A stretch of 64,000 nt of DNA, taken from NCBI RefSeq assembly GCF_900113605.1, contig NZ_FOPY01000003.1, positions 62,001 through 126,000 of the forward strand, read 5' to 3'. The translations under genes were made by a program, and so were the position numbers. Under the pieces are notes generated by a model. It did not search any database, was not told the origin of the DNA, and saw nothing but the letters and a program-made list of their open reading frames with translations. Below are positions 1 to 9,226 of this stretch, piece after piece. This DNA is from Modicisalibacter xianhensis (GTDB lineage Bacteria > Pseudomonadota > Gammaproteobacteria > Pseudomonadales > Halomonadaceae). Each line of letters starts with the position of its first letter. The first letter of the stretch is position 1.

Positions 1-1
1 T

Positions 2-1591
2 GTCGCCTTGCGCCTGTTCGTACCCATCGACAAGTTGCGCTGGTTCATCCTGGCTGCCGCCATGCTCTCGTTGGCGATCTCGGTCTATGCCTCCAGCCGC
101 TGGTCGATTCATGCCTACTTCCTGCTGCCTACCCGGGCATGGGAGATGCTGGCCGGGGCATTGGTATTCTTGTTTCCCTTGCGCCGCATGCACACCGACA
201 AGGTCAGTTGGGAATGGGTCGGCATCGGCCTGATCTTGTTCAGCGCGATGTTCTTCAGTTCGCAACTGGACTGGCCAGGGGCACTTGCTGTGTTACCTGT
301 GCTGGGCACGGCCTTGATCATCCTGCAAGCCCGGCAGGATTCGATCGTCACCTCCAATTCTGTGTCGACGTTTCTGGGTAAAACCTCCTATTCGGTCTAC
401 CTGTGGCATTGGCCAGTGGTCGTCTGGATCAATTATTTTGGCCTGGGTGGCGAGGCGGCATGGACGGTACTGGGTATCGCGGCATCGATCCTGCTCGGCT
501 ATCTCTCCTATCGCTTCATAGAGAACATGGCTCGTCAGCGGCGCTCGCGGCCTGCTCGCGCATTTCACTCATCCCGCCCTCTGTTGCATATCGGTGTGCC
601 GACTACGGCAGCGGCTGTGTTTGGCATGGCAATCATTGTCTCCAACGGGGTGTCGCAGCGCATGAGCGAGGATTTCTATGCAGCGATGGGAAGGCTCGAC
701 CTGCCGCGCATGAACAACGGTTGGTGTTTCTACGACGTCAACTCCGATGAAAACCTCGCGGTAGGAAGCGAAGGGCTGCACTGTGTGCGAGGGGAGAGTG
801 GGGCGCCACTCAAGGGGTTATTATTCGGGGATTCCTTCGCCGGGCACTATGGGCCGTTCTGGGACCGGGTAGGCAAGGACATCTCGGCCGAAATCAACTC
901 CGTAACGACAAACTGGTGCTATCCCAGCACGAACGATGTCATCTATGGTGATTCGTCCACCAGAAGCTACGATCAGTGCTTGATCAATAGGCAGTACTTC
1001 CTCGAGAACGTGTCGGACTACGATTTCGTGGTGCTGTCAGGCTCGTGGCGCAATATCTATACTTCGAACCAGATGCAGGGCGTCTACGATGCCATTGCCT
1101 ATGCTGCCCAGCGGACCCGGTTGGTTATCGTCATGCCGACCCCGACCTATTTCGATGTCAACGTGAAGAACATCTATGCACGTAGCATGCTCTTCAACAT
1201 CGACTTCGATATCAGCCATTTTGCCAAGACCGGCGATGCCGAGGCCGTCGAGGCGAACAGGGCCGTCGAGGCCTTCGCCGAGCAATACGACAATGTCGTC
1301 TACATAGACCGGGAAGCGTTATTCAACGTCGATGGCCTGCCTTCGGAGGTCACGGCGGAGAATATTCCCTTCAATTATGACGAGAACGGGCACATCAGTA
1401 TCTATGGATCGAAAATGGCGGCTGAGTCTTTCACGTCTTCCAGCAGTTATCGTGAACTTTCAAGACAGCTGATGGAAGTGCGCAATGCCAAGGCCAGGCT
1501 TAAACCCAAACCTGATCCCAAGCCCAGGGAGCTGGTTACCCAGTGGTTAACGAACTGGGACATGCCCAACTCCGCCGTCATTACCTGGTAG
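2..1591 (+). CDS. Acyltransferase-3 (OafA-type) with C-terminal SGNH domain, 5' truncated
   Basis: An integral membrane O-acyltransferase expected to move acetyl groups onto surface polysaccharide. The frame is open to the window edge (first codon GTC at 2), and family members usually exceed 600 residues, so an N-terminal membrane portion is missing. About 180 residues of hydrophobic segments include the family signature SYSVYLWHWPVVVW (about residue 125). They are followed by a soluble SGNH-hydrolase-like half with GDSFAGHYG (about residue 273) and a C-terminal DENGHIS near residue 458 that would supply the Asp/His pair. The TTG at 8 is a formal start only. It lies 1.7 kb upstream of the EPS operon on the same strand, separated by non-coding DNA, so it is probably transcribed separately. 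O-acetylation of the EPS is an inference from location. Confidence 0.85.
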   Translation, partial: VALRLFVPIDKLRWFILAAAMLSLAISVYASSRWSIHAYFLLPTRAWEMLAGALVFLFPLRRMHTDKVSWEWVGIGLILFSAMFFSSQLDWPGALAVLPVLGTALIILQARQDSIVTSNSVSTFLGKTSYSVYLWHWPVVVWINYFGLGGEAAWTVLGIAASILLGYLSYRFIENMARQRRSRPARAFHSSRPLLHIGVPTTAAAVFGMAIIVSNGVSQRMSEDFYAAMGRLDLPRMNNGWCFYDVNSDENLAVGSEGLHCVRGESGAPLKGLLFGDSFAGHYGPFWDRVGKDISAEINSVTTNWCYPSTNDVIYGDSSTRSYDQCLINRQYFLENVSDYDFVVLSGSWRNIYTSNQMQGVYDAIAYAAQRTRLVIVMPTPTYFDVNVKNIYARSMLFNIDFDISHFAKTGDAEAVEANRAVEAFAEQYDNVVYIDREALFNVDGLPSEVTAENIPFNYDENGHISIYGSKMAAESFTSSSSYRELSRQLMEVRNAKARLKPKPDPKPRELVTQWLTNWDMPNSAVITW

Positions 1592-1692
1592 GGCGTCCAT
1601 TGTATCAAGTGGGCCAAGTGGCAACCAAGGGGCAGGCAGGCCCGGTCGCACAGCGGGGCGTCGGGACGGGACTGCCTGGCATGGGATCGGGG

Positions 1693-1980
1693 TCAATATA
1701 GCGCCTGAAGCCGTTCGGCAGCACATTGCCGATTCAAGACTTCTGCGCGGTGCAGTGCCTTCTGGTAGCTGGCGAAGGTTTCTTGGGTGTTGTGTATCGC
1801 GCCGTCGTCATCCTCGATGATCAACCAGGTATCGACTGTGCGGTTGGGGTCGACGCGGCGATTGGCGGCGGCGACTCGATAGGTTGGAGCCAACGGGTAT
1901 CTCCTTATTCTGGTGTCCTTGATAGGCTGAGCCACGGTCTGGCCCGATCTACGTTCTGTCTGAAAAATGTCTGCGCTCAA
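1693..1980 (-). CDS. Small hypothetical protein, 95 aa
   Basis: An open frame on the minus strand, convergent with the acyltransferase, starting at a TTG (1980) without a clear Shine-Dalgarno sequence. No domain is recognised. The second half has a balanced, protein-like composition (TVDTWLIIEDDDGAIHNTQE followed by a Lys/Arg/Glu-rich helix), and there is no Met inside the frame, so the true start is uncertain. No transmembrane segment or signal peptide is apparent. The neighbours give no clue to function. It could also be a chance frame in a region whose GC content is still high; it is listed because its composition differs from the obvious shadow frames around it. Confidence 0.4.
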   Translation of the reverse strand: MSADIFQTERRSGQTVAQPIKDTRIRRYPLAPTYRVAAANRRVDPNRTVDTWLIIEDDDGAIHNTQETFASYQKALHRAEVLNRQCAAERLQALY

Positions 1981-3137
1981 CCATACAGCGTTAAAAATCG
2001 ACTCAAGATGCTCATTTACCCATGTAAACTCCGCGCTTTCGTCAATTTTTGCCTTGTCTGGCTATCGCTCGCCGATTTTCAGACAGAACTTAATCTTTTT
2101 TTCCTGGAGCCTGCCTCTCGAGGCAGGGCCAGTGTGACTTCATCCTGGCCTGGTGGAGGGCCCCATCCCTGGGACGGCATTTCTGCCGTCTCCTTCAGGC
2201 AGTACTTGCCAGAACTGAAATTCACATTGTTAAGTGTAATTAGCGTAAAGATACATTGTGATGCGCTTTCTGCTCGTTGTTTTGTGAGATATCTCTTACA
2301 TTGCTTCTGATACATTTCCTTTCAATGTAGCCAAGAGGTACTTTCATGACGTGGCTTGGGTCATGGAATTCACGAAATGATAACCGTACTTGGTAAGGAA
2401 GAATCTCATTACCAAGTATAAGCCATCGTTTTAGATAAGCGAGAAAAAAAGAGGGGTGCCCCATCTCGTTAAGAGTAAGTATTTTTACAGGCCAAGTTTA
2501 TATTTTATCTGTATGCATTATTTTTATGAGCTTGCTTTGTATTGGTTTGTGCTTTTCAAGCGGGTGTGCGGAGCCCTGGAACAGCCATGGAATTAACTGC
2601 TTAAGCTTCCCATTACTTTTTTCGAGTATCTGTCAGTTGGGGAACATGCGCGACATGGAAAACATGAAGTGCCATACGGGGCAAGGTTGAGAAAAAACCA
2701 TCTGGAAATAGGTGGTTTCGCCATCTGCCGTTCATGAATCGCTGTGGTGAGGCTGTCGTCAGGGCATTGCTCACACTGATAACCCATTTAATTTCAATGG
2801 GTTGTTGATAATCGCTGAGCAATGGATACGGCTGAGCCAACGAGCGGGAGCGAGCATGGCAATTAACTAAGAGGAATTAGCCTAGTGTCAGTAGCACACC
2901 TTGAAAATCACGTAGAATTAAAAAAGCCCGCGGCACGCATTAGTCCGTCAGTAATGAAGATATTATGGTGATAGTGATTAGTAACCAAAAATAAAAATAA
3001 GTAAATCACGTTCTTACAAACTGCCATTGTTTGTTCTAGCTTATCGGTGTGACCGGTCAGGTTTTCAATTCGTTTACAAAGTAACCGGCTGGTGGTCTGT
3101 CGCTATGTGGCCTTGAGGGAGCGCCAAGTAACCTCCG
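1981..3137. other. Long AT-rich non-coding region upstream of the EPS operon
   Basis: No convincing gene is present in this stretch: the short frames of 64-83 codons lack good start signals and resemble nothing known. It is markedly AT-rich compared with both flanks, except for a GC-rich insert at about 2100-2220 that contains three consecutive hairpins. The stretch ends in the leader that carries the ops element. It probably holds the promoter and upstream regulatory sites for the EPS operon. I could not assign a -35/-10 pair with confidence. Confidence 0.6.
2110..2190. repeat. Cluster of three hairpins (REP-like or structured RNA)
   Basis: Three adjacent inverted repeats: CCTGCCT/AGGCAGG (2110-2127, 4-nt loop), GGCCAG/CTGGCC (2127-2150) and GACGGCA/TGCCGTC with a TTTC loop (2173-2190). 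They form a GC-rich island inside AT-rich non-coding DNA. There is no U-tract on either strand, so a simple terminator is unlikely. A REP-like element or a structured non-coding RNA are possibilities, not conclusions. Confidence 0.45.
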
Positions 3138-3149
3138 GGCGGTAGCGTG
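3138..3149 (+). promoter_or_regulatory. ops element (JUMPstart core), RfaH recruitment site
   Basis: The 12-mer GGCGGTAGCGTG matches the ops core of the JUMPstart sequence exactly. In enterobacteria the element pauses RNA polymerase in the untranslated leader of long polysaccharide operons and loads the NusG paralogue RfaH, which suppresses Rho-dependent and intrinsic termination and aids translation. It lies on the coding strand about 200 bp before the wza start, the expected position. An RfaH homologue is not in the window. Confidence 0.85.
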
Positions 3150-3349
3150 GAAAACAACAAGGGAACGGAACAACGGCAAGAAAACTTGCCTTGATAAGCG
3201 GGAAACATAAAAGACGCCTGTGACTACAGGTGCAGAGTACGGGACTTATCCAGACGGCTTACGGATAAGCCTTGCTGGGCAAGGCAAGCGGTACCGCGAT
3301 TGGCCTGCTTGCATTGCCATCCTTCTTATTGGAATGAGAGCGAATAAAA

Positions 3350-4501
3350 ATGCTGACACGTCTATGGGTACACCGCACACGTTGGGGCCGGCCTGCGGCG
3401 GGGATTCTGCTGGCGATGGGGCTGTCCGCCTGTGCAGCGGCCCCGGGGGGCCACATCGATTACGATGCTGAAAGCGATCCGCTGAGCGACGTCAAGGTCG
3501 ATGTCAAACCGATCACGCTTGAACTGATTCAAGAGATGAATGCCCGAACTCGTGAGTCTGCGGCTATCGCCATGGGGGGCGATACCGATAACCGACCCGG
3601 GAAGCCGCTGCCCGATTATGACTACTACATAGGCCGTGGCGATGTGCTGAACATCATCGTATACGACCATCCCGAATTGACAATCCCTGCCGGTAGCGAA
3701 CGCAGTGCAGCGGAGTCGGGCAACGTCGTGCACTCCGACGGCACTATCTTTTATCCCTATGTCGGCAAGGTGAAGGTGGTAGGACGCACCGTGCACGACG
3801 TGCGCAACGAGATCCAGCGCCGCTTGGCGGACTATATTGCCGAGCCGCAGGTGGACGTCAAGGTGGCCGCCTACAACTCACAGAAGGCATACGTGACAGG
3901 GCAGGTGAACACGCCGGGACAACTCCCGATCACCAACGTGCCTCTGCGTGTACTGGACGCCATCAGTCAGGCGGGTGGCCTGACCGACCTGGCCAACTGG
4001 CGTGATGTCGTTCTCTCGCGGGATGGCACCGATACCTCCCTCTCGGTCTACGACATGCTGGTCTACGGCGACCTGAATCAGAACCTGTTGCTCCGCAATG
4101 GCGATGTCGTGCATGTGCCGGAAGTCGGCAACCAGCAGATCTTCGTCATGGGCCAGGTCAACGAGCAGGCCTCGTTCGCCATGGGCAATACCCGCCTCTC
4201 GTTGACAGCCGCCATCTCGCAGGCGGGTGGCATGGATGAAGACAGCGCCAATGCCTCGGGCATCTTCGTGATACGTCGCAACCCGGCTGCCAGCGATACC
4301 TACGCCACGGTCTACCAGTTGGATGCCAGCAATGCCGCGGCGTTCGTGCTCGGGTCGCAGTTCATGCTCGAGCCCACCGACGTGGTTTACGTCACGGCTG
4401 CACCATTGGCTCGCTGGAACCGTGTCCTGAGACTCCTGCTGCCGTCTCTGACCACGATCTACGAAGCGACGGAAGTCAACGAGAACATTCGCGACCTCTG
4501 A
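3350..4501 (+). CDS. wza: Wza-type outer-membrane polysaccharide export lipoprotein
   Basis: It forms the outer-membrane channel through which group-1-type capsule or EPS leaves the cell, working with Wzc. The 383-residue length is usual for Wza. An N-terminal signal ends in a lipobox, LSAC with Cys at residue 28. A Poly_export domain follows (DYYIGRGDVLNIIVYDHPEL, around residue 90), then two SLBB repeats with the characteristic VTGQV..P and ISQAGG motifs (around residues 185-215 and 265-295). The C-terminal helix (ARWNRVLRLLLPSL) is amphipathic, as in the Wza alpha-barrel. It is the first gene after the ops leader, and wzc follows after about 120 bp, so it heads the EPS operon. The ribosome-binding site is weak. 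Confidence 0.95.
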   Translation: MLTRLWVHRTRWGRPAAGILLAMGLSACAAAPGGHIDYDAESDPLSDVKVDVKPITLELIQEMNARTRESAAIAMGGDTDNRPGKPLPDYDYYIGRGDVLNIIVYDHPELTIPAGSERSAAESGNVVHSDGTIFYPYVGKVKVVGRTVHDVRNEIQRRLADYIAEPQVDVKVAAYNSQKAYVTGQVNTPGQLPITNVPLRVLDAISQAGGLTDLANWRDVVLSRDGTDTSLSVYDMLVYGDLNQNLLLRNGDVVHVPEVGNQQIFVMGQVNEQASFAMGNTRLSLTAAISQAGGMDEDSANASGIFVIRRNPAASDTYATVYQLDASNAAAFVLGSQFMLEPTDVVYVTAAPLARWNRVLRLLLPSLTTIYEATEVNENIRDL

Positions 4502-4620
4502 TCCTGAACCGGATCGATTCATCACGGCGGGCCTGAGGGCCCAAGGGGAAACGCCATGCGGGGGTCAGCTTACCCCGCATGGGTTCTCAATCATTTCGCC
4601 TCGTCTCTCTGGTAACGCTC

Positions 4621-6903
4621 ATGAAACAACTACCGTCTTCCAATCGTTTGACTCAGGAAAACGGCGATATCGATTTCACTCGTACGCTCGGTATCCTGAT
4701 CGATCATAAGTGGGTGATCATCTCCATCACCTCGCTGTTTGCCATCATTGGCGTCATTTATGCGCTGCTCGCCACTCCGATCTACCAGGCCGATGCTCTG
4801 GTGCAGATCGAGGACGACCAGCAGAACGTCAACCCGCTCAACGAAGTCACCAGCCTGCTCGGCAAGGAGCCGCCTTCCGAGTCAGAAATCGAGATCATTC
4901 GTTCACGCATGGTGCTGGGGCGTGCCGTGGACATTCTCAACCTCGACCTGGTAGTGGAGCCCAAGCAGGTGCCGCTGGTCGGGGGCTTTCTCAACCGCCA
5001 TGGTGTCGAGCGGCCGACCTTCGTGACCGACTGGAACCATGCCAAGGTAGCCAGCCTGCCGGTGGTCAGCGGCATGCTGGACTGGCTGGGAGTCGAGTTG
5101 CCCGAATTCTCGTTCGACTGGGGCTATATCTGGGCGGGTGAGTCCATCGACGTCAAGGCCATGCCGGTCTCCGACGAGTACCTGGACAAGGCATTTACCC
5201 TGCAGGTACTCGATAGCCAACGCTACCGGCTGATCCATGACGAGCTGCCGGTAGGGGAAGGGCGGGTCGGTGTCGACGAAGAATTCCTGAATGGCAACGT
5301 TGGCCTGACGGTCGCTGAAATCAATGCACCGCCTGGCGCTACCTTCGAGGTCATGCATTTGCGTCGCTTGCGGGCCATCAACAACCTGCGCGAGAGCCTG
5401 GTCATCACCGAGCGCGGCCAGGAGACCGGCATTCTCAGCTGGATGCTGACCGGGGCCGACTCCGAGCAGGCCATGACGACGCTAAGTACCGTCGCCGATA
5501 TCTATGTCGCCCAGAACATTCAGCGGCAGTCGGAAGAGGCCCGCAAGAGTCTCGACTTCCTGGATAGCCAGGTACCGGCCGTCCATGACGAACTGCGTGC
5601 AGCCGAGGACAAGCTCAATACTTACCGGACCGAGCGCGATAGCGTCGACCTGTCGATGGAAACCAGCTCGATCCTCGAGCGAATGGTCAACCTCGAGTCC
5701 CAGTTGAATGAGCTGCAGTTTGCCGAGGCGGAAATTTCCCGGCGGTTCACGCCCAGTCATCCGACCTACGCTGCCTTGCTGGAGAAGAAGAGCCAGCTGA
5801 ACAAGGAAAAGGCCAACCTGGAAAGCAAGGTCAACAGCCTACCGCAGACCCAGCAGGAAATCCTGCGCATGCAGCGTGACGTGGAAGTGAACCAGGAAAT
5901 CTACGTCGCCCTGCGCAACAAGGTGCAGGAGATGCAGATTGCCGAAGCCAGTACGGTCGGTAACGTGCGTATCCTCGACATGGCCGAGGTCTATCCGGAG
6001 CCGGTCGCGCCCGGCAAGAAGTTCATCGTGCTGGTTGCGACCATGCTGGGTGGCATGGTGTCGGTCGGCGGTGTGCTGCTGCATGCGGCACTCAACCGGG
6101 GTATCGAAACGCCCGATGAACTCGAGCATCTCGACATGCCGGTCTATGCCACCGTGCCGCTGTCCGAAGATCAACAGAAGCTCAATCGCTTTATCCGTCG
6201 CGAGAACGGGCGAAACGACACGATCACGGCGGGACTCCTGGCCAAGCGCAATCCCACGGATGTCTCGGTCGAGGCGCTGCGCGGCCTGAGAACCAGCCTG
6301 CACTTCGCGATGCTGGATAGTGCGGACAATCGCATCCTCGTGACCGGGCCGAGCCCGGGCATCGGCAAGAGCTTCGTGACGGTCAACCTGGCGGCAGTCT
6401 GTGCCCAGGCGGGACAGCGGGTGCTGATCATCGACGGCGACATGCGCAAGGGACATCTGCACAGTGTCTTCGGCACACGCCCCGATGGCGGCCTCAGCGA
6501 TATTCTCAGCGATCGCCAGCCGGTGCAGGACATGATCCGTATCGCCGATGGCATGGATTACCTGCACTACATCGCACGTGGCGCCGCGCCCCCCAACCCG
6601 GCCGAACTGCTCGACACGCCGCGCTTTACGGAGCTGCTGGAGTTCGTCGATCAGCACTATGACCTGGTGATCATCGACTCACCTCCCATCCTGGCCGTCA
6701 CCGACGCCGCCATCATTGGCAAGCATGTGAGCACCACGCTGCTGGTGGCGCGTTTCCAGATCAACTCCGTCAAGGAAATCGATCTGGCACGGCGTCGCCT
6801 GGAAACGGCGGGCGTCAAGGTCAAGGGGGCGATTCTCAATGCCATGGAACGCAAGGCTGCCACCGCTTACGGGTACGGCTATTACAACTATGCGTACAAG
6901 TAA
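4621..6903 (+). CDS. wzc: Wzc-type tyrosine autokinase / polysaccharide co-polymerase
   Basis: An inner-membrane co-polymerase that controls chain length and links Wzy polymerisation to export through Wza, cycling by tyrosine autophosphorylation. Features in order: transmembrane helix 1 (WVIISITSLFAIIGVIYALLA, near residue 30), Wzz domain, periplasmic coiled-coil, GNVR region, transmembrane helix 2 (KKFIVLVATMLGG, near 470), then a cytoplasmic BY-kinase with Walker A GPSPGIGKS (about 575), Walker A' IIDGDMRKG (about 603) and Walker B VIIDSPP (about 683). The C-terminus is a tyrosine cluster, YGYGYYNYAYK. I chose the ATG at 4621 over 4579 because the protein then begins as family members do; its Shine-Dalgarno is poor. 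The cognate phosphatase Wzb is not found in the window. Confidence 0.95.
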   Translation: MKQLPSSNRLTQENGDIDFTRTLGILIDHKWVIISITSLFAIIGVIYALLATPIYQADALVQIEDDQQNVNPLNEVTSLLGKEPPSESEIEIIRSRMVLGRAVDILNLDLVVEPKQVPLVGGFLNRHGVERPTFVTDWNHAKVASLPVVSGMLDWLGVELPEFSFDWGYIWAGESIDVKAMPVSDEYLDKAFTLQVLDSQRYRLIHDELPVGEGRVGVDEEFLNGNVGLTVAEINAPPGATFEVMHLRRLRAINNLRESLVITERGQETGILSWMLTGADSEQAMTTLSTVADIYVAQNIQRQSEEARKSLDFLDSQVPAVHDELRAAEDKLNTYRTERDSVDLSMETSSILERMVNLESQLNELQFAEAEISRRFTPSHPTYAALLEKKSQLNKEKANLESKVNSLPQTQQEILRMQRDVEVNQEIYVALRNKVQEMQIAEASTVGNVRILDMAEVYPEPVAPGKKFIVLVATMLGGMVSVGGVLLHAALNRGIETPDELEHLDMPVYATVPLSEDQQKLNRFIRRENGRNDTITAGLLAKRNPTDVSVEALRGLRTSLHFAMLDSADNRILVTGPSPGIGKSFVTVNLAAVCAQAGQRVLIIDGDMRKGHLHSVFGTRPDGGLSDILSDRQPVQDMIRIADGMDYLHYIARGAAPPNPAELLDTPRFTELLEFVDQHYDLVIIDSPPILAVTDAAIIGKHVSTTLLVARFQINSVKEIDLARRRLETAGVKVKGAILNAMERKAATAYGYGYYNYAYK

Positions 6904-6963
6904 GCACCCGATGGACGAGTGAGCCTGACCGGCAGGGAAGCCGAACCCTTCACAAGGTGTCCG

Positions 6964-7857
6964 ATGAAAACAGTCAGTGTGTACATTCCGACGCGTAATC
7001 GGCCGGAATTCCTGGAGCGGGCGCTGGAGTCCCTCGTCAAGCAGCAGCACAAGGCATTTCAGGTGTTGGTCTGCGATGACGGTTCCAGCGCCGAAAACAA
7101 GCCCAGGGTGCTTTCGGTGATCAACCGCTACCGGCAGCGCTTCTCGGATCTGGTGTTCTTCAACGAGCCCGAGTCCCGTGGCGCCTGCCATGCCCGCAAC
7201 CGGATGATCGGGGCCGCGGAGGGCACCTACATCACCGGGCTGGACGACGACGACGAGTTCATGCCTGAGCGCTTGCGGGTCTTTCTCGACAGCCGGCAAC
7301 TGGACCAGTACGCCTACCTGAGCGCCGGCAAGATCGTCGATGACGGCACGTCGTCGTTCGAGTCGATCGAGACGCATGGCGAGATCACGCTCGATAAGCT
7401 TCTGCACTCGAATATTGCGGGTAACCAGGTGTTTACCCGTACGGAGTACTTGAAGGCCGTAGGCGGGTTCGATGAGCATTTTGTGTCCTGGCAGGACTAT
7501 GACCTGTGGGTGCGACTGACCCGAGAGTTCGGGGCTGGCTACAAGATAGAGAAATGCACGTATCTCTGGCATGTCGGCCATGAGCTAGGGCGAATCAGCA
7601 ATCCTGCCAAGGTCAGTGCCGGCTATCACCAGTTTCTCGACAAGCATGCAGGCCTGTTGTCGCGCCGTCATCGCCAGGCCCTGGCCGTGCAGGACAGGGT
7701 GCAGAGCGAACTGCCGCTATCGCTGGGTTTTGCCTTGGCCAACATGAATCTCAAGACCTGTTATCCATTGACCAAACATCTGGCGCGCAGCCAGTTCCCT
7801 GGCTTTTTCCTCTTGCTCAGAAACGTCATGAGGCCGGTAGGCGGCAGCAAGGCCTGA
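6964..7857 (+). CDS. wcaA: Family 2 glycosyltransferase, WcaA-like
   Basis: A cytoplasmic or membrane-associated GT-A glycosyltransferase that adds a sugar from a nucleotide donor to the lipid-linked repeat unit. It starts with SVYIPTRNRPEFLERALESL, carries CDDGSS and an acidic GLDDDDEF motif near residue 92 for metal/donor binding, and GGFDEHFVSWQDYDLW as the probable catalytic-base region. GACHARNRMI, TYITGLDDDDE and NIAGNQVFT resemble E. coli colanic acid WcaA. The ATG at 6964 is preceded by AAGGTG, so the in-frame GTG at 6919 is less likely. It lies in the run of + strand EPS genes directly after wzc. Donor sugar is unknown. Confidence 0.85.
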   Translation: MKTVSVYIPTRNRPEFLERALESLVKQQHKAFQVLVCDDGSSAENKPRVLSVINRYRQRFSDLVFFNEPESRGACHARNRMIGAAEGTYITGLDDDDEFMPERLRVFLDSRQLDQYAYLSAGKIVDDGTSSFESIETHGEITLDKLLHSNIAGNQVFTRTEYLKAVGGFDEHFVSWQDYDLWVRLTREFGAGYKIEKCTYLWHVGHELGRISNPAKVSAGYHQFLDKHAGLLSRRHRQALAVQDRVQSELPLSLGFALANMNLKTCYPLTKHLARSQFPGFFLLLRNVMRPVGGSKA

Positions 7858-7906
7858 CGGAAGTTAGTAGCACCGGAACGACACGACAACAGTGGTCAGG
7901 GATGAC

Positions 7907-9163
7907 ATGAAAATATTGATGCTGAATTCGTATTACGACAAAGGGGGCGCGGCAAGGGCGGCGTTACGGCTTGCCAAGGCACTGCCGCTCGTTGGTGTGG
8001 AAGTGGATTATCGCAGTGTTTACAACAGGCACATGCGCCCTTGGGAAAAAGCCAGTTACCTGTTCCGGGTAGCCAAGGATCGATTGCCGGGAGCCCTGAA
8101 AGCCAGGTCGAAAATCATGTTTTCGGCAGGAAGGCCGGACAACAGCACGTTGGTCGAGAGCATCAATGCCTCCGACGCGGATATTGTCCATATCCATTGG
8201 CTGCATGGCGGTGGCCTGTCCATCGAGGATATCGCGAGAATCGCCAAGCCGGTCGTCTGGTCGCTGCACGATATGTGGGCGTTTACCGGTGGCTGCCATT
8301 ACGATCAGGAATGCGCGCGTTTCGTCGAGGGATGTGGGCATTGTCCCTTGCTTAAGAGCCGTGGACGAGACGATCTCAGTCGCGACATCGTCAAGCGCAA
8401 GCTGGCGCTGGCCAGCCAGAAACGCGACCTGACGATTATTGGCCTGAGCCGCTGGATGCTGCGCCAGGCCGCTCGCTCCAGGGCCCTGGGCGACGTGCCC
8501 AAGGTGAACCTGCCCAACCCCATCAACACCAATGTTTTTGCCCCGCTCGACAAGCGCCAGGCCAGGGAACGGCTCAACCTGCCACTGGACAAGAAGCTGA
8601 TCCTCTTCGGGGCCATGTCTGCCACGGACGATTCACGCAAGGGCTATACGCAGCTTGTCCAGGCACTGCAGCAGCTCGATATCCGCACCACGGACGTGGA
8701 GGTCAGCGTCTTTGGCAGCGACGAGCCTGACCGTAAACCGGACATTCCCATGCCCATACATTACCTGGGCAATATCGGCGATGACCGGCAGCTGCAGGCG
8801 ATCTACAGCGCGGCGGACGTCATGGTGGTGCCGTCCCTGCAGGAGAACCTGTCCAACGCCATCATGGAATCGCTGGCGTGCGGCACGCCCGTCGTCTGCT
8901 TCGATATCGGTGGCAACGGGGACATGGTCGAGCATCTCAAGACGGGGTTTCTGGCGTCGCCCTGCGACCCGGCAAGCCTGGCGGAGGGGATTCGCTGGGT
9001 CATTCTCAACAAGAAACATAGCGAGTTGTGTGAAAACGCGAGAAACAAGGTAATTGAAGAGTTTGATGAAATAACAGTGGCTAACAGATATCTGGCCTTT
9101 TATCAGGACCGGTTAGTGAATAACAAGAAAAACGTAGAAAGCCCGGTTGCTGCCAAGTCCTGA
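7907..9163 (+). CDS. Family 4 glycosyltransferase, WcaC-like
   Basis: A GT-B glycosyltransferase of 418 residues that probably adds a fucose, galactose or similar residue to the EPS unit. The N-terminal half has a glycine-rich GGAARAALRL loop and the motif VVWSLHDMWAFTGGCHYDQ with a cysteine-rich CGHCPLLKSRG stretch, seen in WcaC-like proteins. The C-terminal half has the GT4 donor-binding pattern with VVPSLQENLSNAIMESLACG (EX7E) near residue 305-325. The ATG at 7907 is chosen over the in-frame GTG at 7892 because AGGG precedes it and it starts with MKILMLN. It is about 50 bp after the WcaA-like gene. The WcaC resemblance is clear, the donor is not proven. Confidence 0.83.
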   Translation: MKILMLNSYYDKGGAARAALRLAKALPLVGVEVDYRSVYNRHMRPWEKASYLFRVAKDRLPGALKARSKIMFSAGRPDNSTLVESINASDADIVHIHWLHGGGLSIEDIARIAKPVVWSLHDMWAFTGGCHYDQECARFVEGCGHCPLLKSRGRDDLSRDIVKRKLALASQKRDLTIIGLSRWMLRQAARSRALGDVPKVNLPNPINTNVFAPLDKRQARERLNLPLDKKLILFGAMSATDDSRKGYTQLVQALQQLDIRTTDVEVSVFGSDEPDRKPDIPMPIHYLGNIGDDRQLQAIYSAADVMVVPSLQENLSNAIMESLACGTPVVCFDIGGNGDMVEHLKTGFLASPCDPASLAEGIRWVILNKKHSELCENARNKVIEEFDEITVANRYLAFYQDRLVNNKKNVESPVAAKS

Positions 9164-9226
9164 AAGCCATCCATCTATTGCGTTTCCGATGCCATCCTAA
9201 GCATAAGGAAGTGAAGGAGATTTATC

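Noticed and set aside
2593-2840. Two overlapping minus-strand frames in the AT-rich region
   Set aside because: No Shine-Dalgarno, no recognisable domain, and the two frames overlap each other; likely random open frames.
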